Positions 14,162 through 17,623 of a DNA stretch of 17,623 nt are shown piece by piece. The notes under the pieces are model-generated. The model worked only from the letters and a program-made list of their open reading frames with translations. It had not been told where the DNA came from and ran no database searches. A program made the translations under genes and the position numbers. Every line of letters starts with the position of its first letter. Positions within the stretch are counted from its first letter, which is position 1. Source of the DNA: an uncultured Limnohabitans sp. (GTDB lineage Bacteria > Pseudomonadota > Gammaproteobacteria > Burkholderiales > Burkholderiaceae_C); NCBI GenBank assembly GCA_937928195.1, contig CALEYZ010000057.1, positions 1 through 17,623 of the forward strand, given 5' to 3'.

Positions 14162-15160
14162 TCAGTTGGCTTTGATGCCAGCTGCCTGCACCAGTTTTGC
14201 AATGCCTTCGGTTTCCGATTTGATAAAGCCGTTGAAGGCCGTGCTGTTCATCGGCATGGGGGCTGCACCAATGTTGTCCATTCGTGTTTTGAACTCAGGT
14301 GAGTTCAAAATTTTGACGACCTCCGCATTGAGCTTGTCCAAGATGGGCTTGGGCGTTTTGCTGGGCGCCAACATGCCTACCCAAAACGTGTACTCGGAGC
14401 CAGGCACACCAGCTTCGACAGTGGTGGGGGTGTTGGGCAAATCGTCAGAGCGTTTGGGCGTACCCACTGCCAAGACTTGCAGCTTGCCATCCTTGATCAG
14501 CGGCAAGGCAGAAACAATGGGCGCGAAGAACCAATCAATCCGACCGCTGATGGTTTCTGTGATGGCTTCAGGTGTGCCTTTGAAGGGAATGTGGGTTGCA
14601 TTGATGCCTGCAGCCACTCTGAATTTTTCTGCATTGATGTGCGTGGCAGAGCCTGTGCCAGCCGATGCGTAATTGAAACCGTCGGGTTTGGCTTTGACTT
14701 TGGCAATCAGGTCTTTCACATCTTTGTAGCCTTTGCTGGGAGAGACCACCAGTACGTTTGGCAAACTGGCCAAGGAGGTGATGCCCACCAAGTCATTCAA
14801 GGTGTCATAAGGCAAATTGGGGTAGATGGCCGGATTGACCACGTGGCCAGAGGAATGAACCAAGAGCGTGTAACCATCGGCATTGGCTTTGGCCACTTGG
14901 TTGGCTGCAATGGTGCCACCCGCGCCTGGTTTGTTTTCAATCACAACGGGCTGACCTAAAGAGCTGCCAAGTTTTTCTGCGACAGCCCGGGCCACAATGT
15001 CGGTGCCACTGCCTGCGGTGAATGGCACCACAAACTTGATGCTTTGCTTGGGCCAGTCTTGGGCTTGTGCATTCCAACTTAAAGCCGAAAGTGCCAGGGT
15101 GGCCAATGCCAATTTCAGAATGCCTTTTGACAAGGTCTTTGTGCGAAATGGTGCTGGCAT
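14162..15160 (-). CDS. Bug/TctC-family periplasmic solute-binding protein
   Basis: A 332-residue tripartite tricarboxylate transporter substrate-binding protein. The signal peptide spans residues 1-33, with hydrophobic core LKLALATLALSALSW and cleavage after AQA. The mature part begins QDWPKQSIKFVVPFTAGSGTDIVAR, the classic Bug opening with the ligand-carboxylate loop. GQPVVIENKPGAGG and THIPFKGTPEAI are further hallmarks. Bug proteins bind small carboxylates or amides in the periplasm and are hugely expanded in Burkholderiales. No TctA or TctB membrane gene is in the window, so it is an orphan here and may share a transporter or act in sensing. The ribosome-binding site AGAGGAG is strong. 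Its place inside a catabolic operon suggests it binds the pathway substrate. Confidence 0.94.
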   Translation of the reverse strand: MPAPFRTKTLSKGILKLALATLALSALSWNAQAQDWPKQSIKFVVPFTAGSGTDIVARAVAEKLGSSLGQPVVIENKPGAGGTIAANQVAKANADGYTLLVHSSGHVVNPAIYPNLPYDTLNDLVGITSLASLPNVLVVSPSKGYKDVKDLIAKVKAKPDGFNYASAGTGSATHINAEKFRVAAGINATHIPFKGTPEAITETISGRIDWFFAPIVSALPLIKDGKLQVLAVGTPKRSDDLPNTPTTVEAGVPGSEYTFWVGMLAPSKTPKPILDKLNAEVVKILNSPEFKTRMDNIGAAPMPMNSTAFNGFIKSETEGIAKLVQAAGIKAN

Positions 15161-15187
15161 GTTGTCTCCTCTAGTTGTGTTCTTAAA

Positions 15188-15550
15188 TTAAGTGGGGCTG
15201 GTTGGGGGGTAGGGCATCGCCAATAAAATACTGGCCATCTGATCGGTTTTGTTGACCAACTGGCGTTTTTCGCCAGGTGCAAAACAAGCGGAGTCGTGCA
15301 CTTGGAGCACGGCCTCGGTGATCACACCGTTGAGCTCTGAAACCAGGGTCACTTCGCCGGACAACACCACGTAGTGTTTTTCCATGGGCGAGCCGTCAAG
15401 GCCGGTGTGCCCACCGGGCTGAATTTGCGACACGCCCATCCACAAGGCTTTGGAGGGGCCTGCCTCATGGCCTTGCAGGCGCAAGCAGGTCATGTCGAAA
15501 TGGTTGGGCGCTTTGTACTCTGGCGCTTGCTGAAAGCGGGTGATGTTCAT
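15188..15550 (-). CDS. Small cupin-domain protein
   Basis: A 120-residue single-domain cupin. Motif 1 is recognisable as PGGHTGLDGSPMEKHYVVLSGEV at 45-67, with H48, E57 and H59 as possible metal ligands. Motif 2, DSACFAPGEKRQLVN at 86-100, keeps the Pro-Gly turn but has Gln where the usual metal-binding His sits. Metal binding may therefore be altered or lost. Members of such families are enzymes or ligand-binding accessory proteins. ATG 15550 overlaps the stop of the upstream oxidoreductase gene by four bases (ATGA), a clear translational-coupling sign. It is followed 27 bp later by the solute-binding protein gene. Function is unknown; isomerase, decarboxylase or sensor roles are all possible. 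Confidence 0.85.
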   Translation of the reverse strand: MNITRFQQAPEYKAPNHFDMTCLRLQGHEAGPSKALWMGVSQIQPGGHTGLDGSPMEKHYVVLSGEVTLVSELNGVITEAVLQVHDSACFAPGEKRQLVNKTDQMASILLAMPYPPTSPT

Positions 15551-16539
15551 GGCTTGAGCACCATTCTGTTTTTGGCGCCGGCCAACACCGCTTTGTAGGC
15601 GTCCATGGCATGGGGCAACTCGATCATGTCGGCGGCATCTACGGGGAAGGGTTTGAGCGTGCCATCTTCAAAACCCGGGCGCAACTCGTCCAGCAGTTCG
15701 CAAGAGCGAACGCAGTCCAGTGCCAAGGTGTCGATGCCCACAAAGTTGTGCATGCCGCGGTAAAACTTGAACAAGTCAAATGGCACCGTTTGCCCTTTGG
15801 TGGCGATGATGAAAATCTGTGTGGCGCCTTTGGCCATCACGGCATGGCCCACTTCCCAATACACCTTGTCCACGGTGTTGAAGACCAGATCGGCACCTTT
15901 GCCGCCTGTCAAATCCATGATGCGCGTGGCCGGTTCGATGTGGGTGCTGTTGATTACTTCCACGTTGGCGCAGGCAAAGCCTTCCAACTGATCTTGGCGT
16001 TGCACGGCAATCACTTTGGCACCAGCACGCGCGGCAATTTGCACAGCCGCTTGGCCTACTTTGCCATTGGCGCCCAACACCACCACGGTTTGGCCAGCCT
16101 TGACGCCACCCGCGCGGCTAAAGCCTTCGCACGCGGTAACGAACGGCACGCCAACCGCACCAGCTTCTTCAATGCTGATGCCTTTCGGCGCTTCTTTGAC
16201 AGCAGCCACAGGCAACACCAAATAGCGCGCATGCGAGCCGTTGCGCGTGATGCCGATGTCGCCGCCCGAACCCCACACTTTGAGGCCTTTGAGCGCTGCA
16301 GGACCGTCGACCACGACACCGGCAAAATCGCGTCCGGGTGTGCGTGGAAAAACAGCATGCGGCATGATGCCCAAGGTGGCTTTGACGTCGCTGGGGTTAA
16401 CGCCTGCGGCCAGAACTTGAACCAAAACTTCACCGACTTGAAGGTTGGGTGCAGCTTGCGGCACGCATTGCAACTGCAGGGTGTCGATGCCAGTGGCTTT
16501 GCTTTCAACGTGCAAAGCGTGTGCGGAAGAGGCGGTCAT
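15547..16539 (-). CDS. Zinc-independent MDR-type (quinone oxidoreductase-like) dehydrogenase
   Basis: A 330-residue medium-chain dehydrogenase/reductase. The N-terminal GroES-like domain contains AAGVNPSDVKATLG (44-57), with Asn-Pro-Ser where zinc alcohol dehydrogenases carry a catalytic Cys, and PGRDFAGVVVDG follows. The Rossmann domain has VVVLGANGKVGQAAVQIAARAG at 152-173, the NADPH-binding AxGxVG style of quinone oxidoreductases. No structural zinc cysteine cluster is visible. It therefore probably reduces an activated double bond or quinone using NAD(P)H. ATG 16539 is chosen; upstream codons up to 16866 only mirror the neighbouring gene and carry no domain. It begins 5 bp after the BKACE gene and overlaps the cupin start. 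Confidence 0.9.
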   Translation of the reverse strand: MTASSAHALHVESKATGIDTLQLQCVPQAAPNLQVGEVLVQVLAAGVNPSDVKATLGIMPHAVFPRTPGRDFAGVVVDGPAALKGLKVWGSGGDIGITRNGSHARYLVLPVAAVKEAPKGISIEEAGAVGVPFVTACEGFSRAGGVKAGQTVVVLGANGKVGQAAVQIAARAGAKVIAVQRQDQLEGFACANVEVINSTHIEPATRIMDLTGGKGADLVFNTVDKVYWEVGHAVMAKGATQIFIIATKGQTVPFDLFKFYRGMHNFVGIDTLALDCVRSCELLDELRPGFEDGTLKPFPVDAADMIELPHAMDAYKAVLAGAKNRMVLKP

Positions 16540-16544
16540 GAAAC

Positions 16545-17429
16545 TCAAACTTTCTTTAAATTCAGCATGTCGCGCGTTTGCGCGGCGGTGGCCACTTGGC
16601 CGCCCATTTGCTTGATGATGTCGGCGGCTTTGGCCACCAACTGTGCATTGCTTTCGGCCAACACGCCTTTTTCTAAGTAGATGTTGTCTTCCATGCCCAC
16701 ACGGACATGGCCGCCGTACAACCAGCTTTGCGCCACGATGGGGAACTCGCTGCGGCCCAAACCAAAGGCCGACCAAATGGCGCCTTGAGGCAACAGATTG
16801 CGTGCGTACAGCAAGGTTTCTGGTGTGGCAGCAAAGCCGTACTTCACACCCAACACAAAGGTCCACATGCCAGGGCCGTCCAGCGTGCCGTCGGCAATCA
16901 AATCGCGCGCCAAGTGCAAATCGCCCGAGTCAAAAATTTCCAACTCAGGTTTGACGCCGCTGTCACGAATCACTTTGGCCATGAGACGCACATTGCGTGG
17001 GGTGTTGATCACCACGTCAGCGCCGCTGTTCATGGTGTTCAAGTCCAATGAGCAAATGTCGGGTTTGATGATGGCAATGTGCTCAACGCGTTTTTCTGGC
17101 GGCACCAAGGTGGTACCCGGTGCGTAGATTTTGGGATCGTTGGCATCGGGCACAAAGCGCCCGCCGGGGCCGGTGGTGAGGTTGATCACCAGCTCGGCAT
17201 TGCGCTTTCGAATGCGGTCCACCACATCGCGGTAATGCTCCAGCTCCATGGACGGACGACCCGTGGCAGGATCGCGCACATGGATGTGCACAGCGGCAGC
17301 GCCTGCCTCGGCAGCGGCCAAACATTCGTTGGCAATTTGCTCTGGCGTGACGGGCAAATAAGGCGTTTGCTCGGGCTTGGTGATGTTGCCCGTGATGGCG
17401 CAGGTGATGAGGGTGGGGCGATCTAACAT
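16545..17429 (-). CDS. Beta-keto acid cleavage enzyme (BKACE, DUF849 family)
   Basis: A 294-residue member of the family named for 3-keto-5-aminohexanoate cleavage enzyme (Kce). Members use zinc and acetyl-CoA to cleave a beta-keto acid into acetoacetate and a new acyl-CoA. Zinc ligands H48 and H50 lie in AAVHIHVRD, and the later ligand/base pair E247-D248 is in HVRVGMEDN. R226 in GLGRSEF and the phosphate-like loop TTGPGG (85-90) are also conserved. AGT-type TIM-barrel length fits the family. AAGGAG lies 7 nt before ATG 17429, which directly follows the SDR stop (TAA then ATG). The side chain of the beta-keto acid is not predictable from what is seen; carnitine-type, betaine-type and amino-acid-derived substrates are all known in the family. 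Confidence 0.94.
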   Translation of the reverse strand: MLDRPTLITCAITGNITKPEQTPYLPVTPEQIANECLAAAEAGAAAVHIHVRDPATGRPSMELEHYRDVVDRIRKRNAELVINLTTGPGGRFVPDANDPKIYAPGTTLVPPEKRVEHIAIIKPDICSLDLNTMNSGADVVINTPRNVRLMAKVIRDSGVKPELEIFDSGDLHLARDLIADGTLDGPGMWTFVLGVKYGFAATPETLLYARNLLPQGAIWSAFGLGRSEFPIVAQSWLYGGHVRVGMEDNIYLEKGVLAESNAQLVAKAADIIKQMGGQVATAAQTRDMLNLKKV

Positions 17430-17623
17430 TTACAAACTCCTTCCGCCGTCGACCACAAAGCGAGAGCCTGTGGCAAAGCGCATGGTGGTGGCACACGCTT
17501 CAATGGCAGAAGCGGTGTCTTCGACGTGACCGATGCGTTTAAGCGGGATGGTGGCAGCCGCCTTGTCGTTGAAGTCGGCACCGCGGCCAGGCACAAAGGC
17601 TGAGTCAACCACGCCCGGTGAAA
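17430..17623 (-). CDS. Short-chain dehydrogenase/reductase, C-terminal fragment
   Basis: Only the last 64 codons are present; the start lies beyond the right edge. The visible protein begins SPGVVDSAFVPGRG, matching the conserved post-catalytic PG motif of SDR enzymes. IPLKRIGHVEDTASAIEACAT follows, the usual P-x-x-R-x-G-x-x-E-D segment, and then FATGSRFVVDGGRSL, the usual G-x-x-x-x-V-D-G-G end. The nucleotide-binding and catalytic YxxxK parts are not in the window. Directly upstream of a BKACE gene, it would fit oxidation of a beta-hydroxy acid to the beta-keto acid that BKACE cleaves. That is inference from gene order. Confidence 0.88.
   Translation of the reverse strand, partial: SPGVVDSAFVPGRGADFNDKAAATIPLKRIGHVEDTASAIEACATTMRFATGSRFVVDGGRSL

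Noticed and set aside
15610..16680. Long plus-strand open frame (356 codons) opposite the MDR oxidoreductase
   Set aside because: It is fully antisense to a well-supported enzyme gene. Its translation is rich in His, Gln, Ala and Gly with no domain, as expected from the opposite strand of a GC-rich gene.
16540..16866. N-terminal extension of the MDR oxidoreductase to 16866
   Set aside because: The extra 109 residues are Arg/Cys/His-rich and lie wholly within the BKACE gene in another frame. The domain begins normally at 16539.

Overview
The window looks like an ordinary chromosomal stretch from a betaproteobacterium, most likely Burkholderiales/Comamonadaceae (Limnohabitans-, Rhodoferax- or Polaromonas-like). 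The clues are the tmRNA proteolysis tag ANDERFALAA, an Aap-type general amino-acid transporter, a Bug/TctC-type solute-binding protein, moderate-to-high GC, and tightly packed genes. No insertion sequences, phage genes, CRISPR arrays or tRNAs were seen. No gap between genes exceeds about 195 bp.

Layout from left to right. Positions 1-127 hold the 5' part of ssrA (tmRNA) on the minus strand, cut by the window edge. Positions 189-3549 are a minus-strand block. In transcription order it holds a small secreted Lys/Gly-rich protein, an N-formylglutamate amidohydrolase-family enzyme, a zinc-dependent aspartoacylase/succinylglutamate-desuccinylase-family enzyme, and a voltage-gated-type K+ channel whose start overlaps the previous stop by one base. 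Positions 3618-6050 are a plus-strand pair: a membrane-anchored SAM methyltransferase and an acyl-CoA ligase of the AlkK/DmdB type. A perfect 9-9-9 palindrome covers the ligase ribosome-binding site. Positions 6095-10850 are a minus-strand aapJ-aapQ-aapM-aapP operon, followed by a dual-specificity-type phosphatase. The phosphatase start codon overlaps the aapP stop, and a strong intrinsic terminator lies inside its first codons. Positions 11043-11528 are a lone plus-strand ybaK-like aminoacyl-tRNA deacylase.

Positions 11543-17623 are a run of eight close-packed minus-strand genes that looks like one catabolic operon entering from the right edge. In transcription order they are an SDR dehydrogenase (C-terminus only), a beta-keto acid cleavage enzyme (BKACE/DUF849), a zinc-free MDR-type oxidoreductase, a cupin, a Bug/TctC periplasmic binding protein, a SAM methyltransferase, an FAD-dependent aromatic-hydroxylase-like oxidoreductase and a 63-residue DUF2783-like protein. 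The suggested logic is capture of an organic acid, oxidation to a beta-keto acid, and acetyl-CoA-dependent cleavage. The substrate cannot be read from the sequence.

The observations most worth following up are the terminator inside the phosphatase reading frame, the palindrome over the acyl-CoA ligase translation start, and the uncharacterised BKACE/FAD/DUF2783 operon. No clearly new molecular system is visible.
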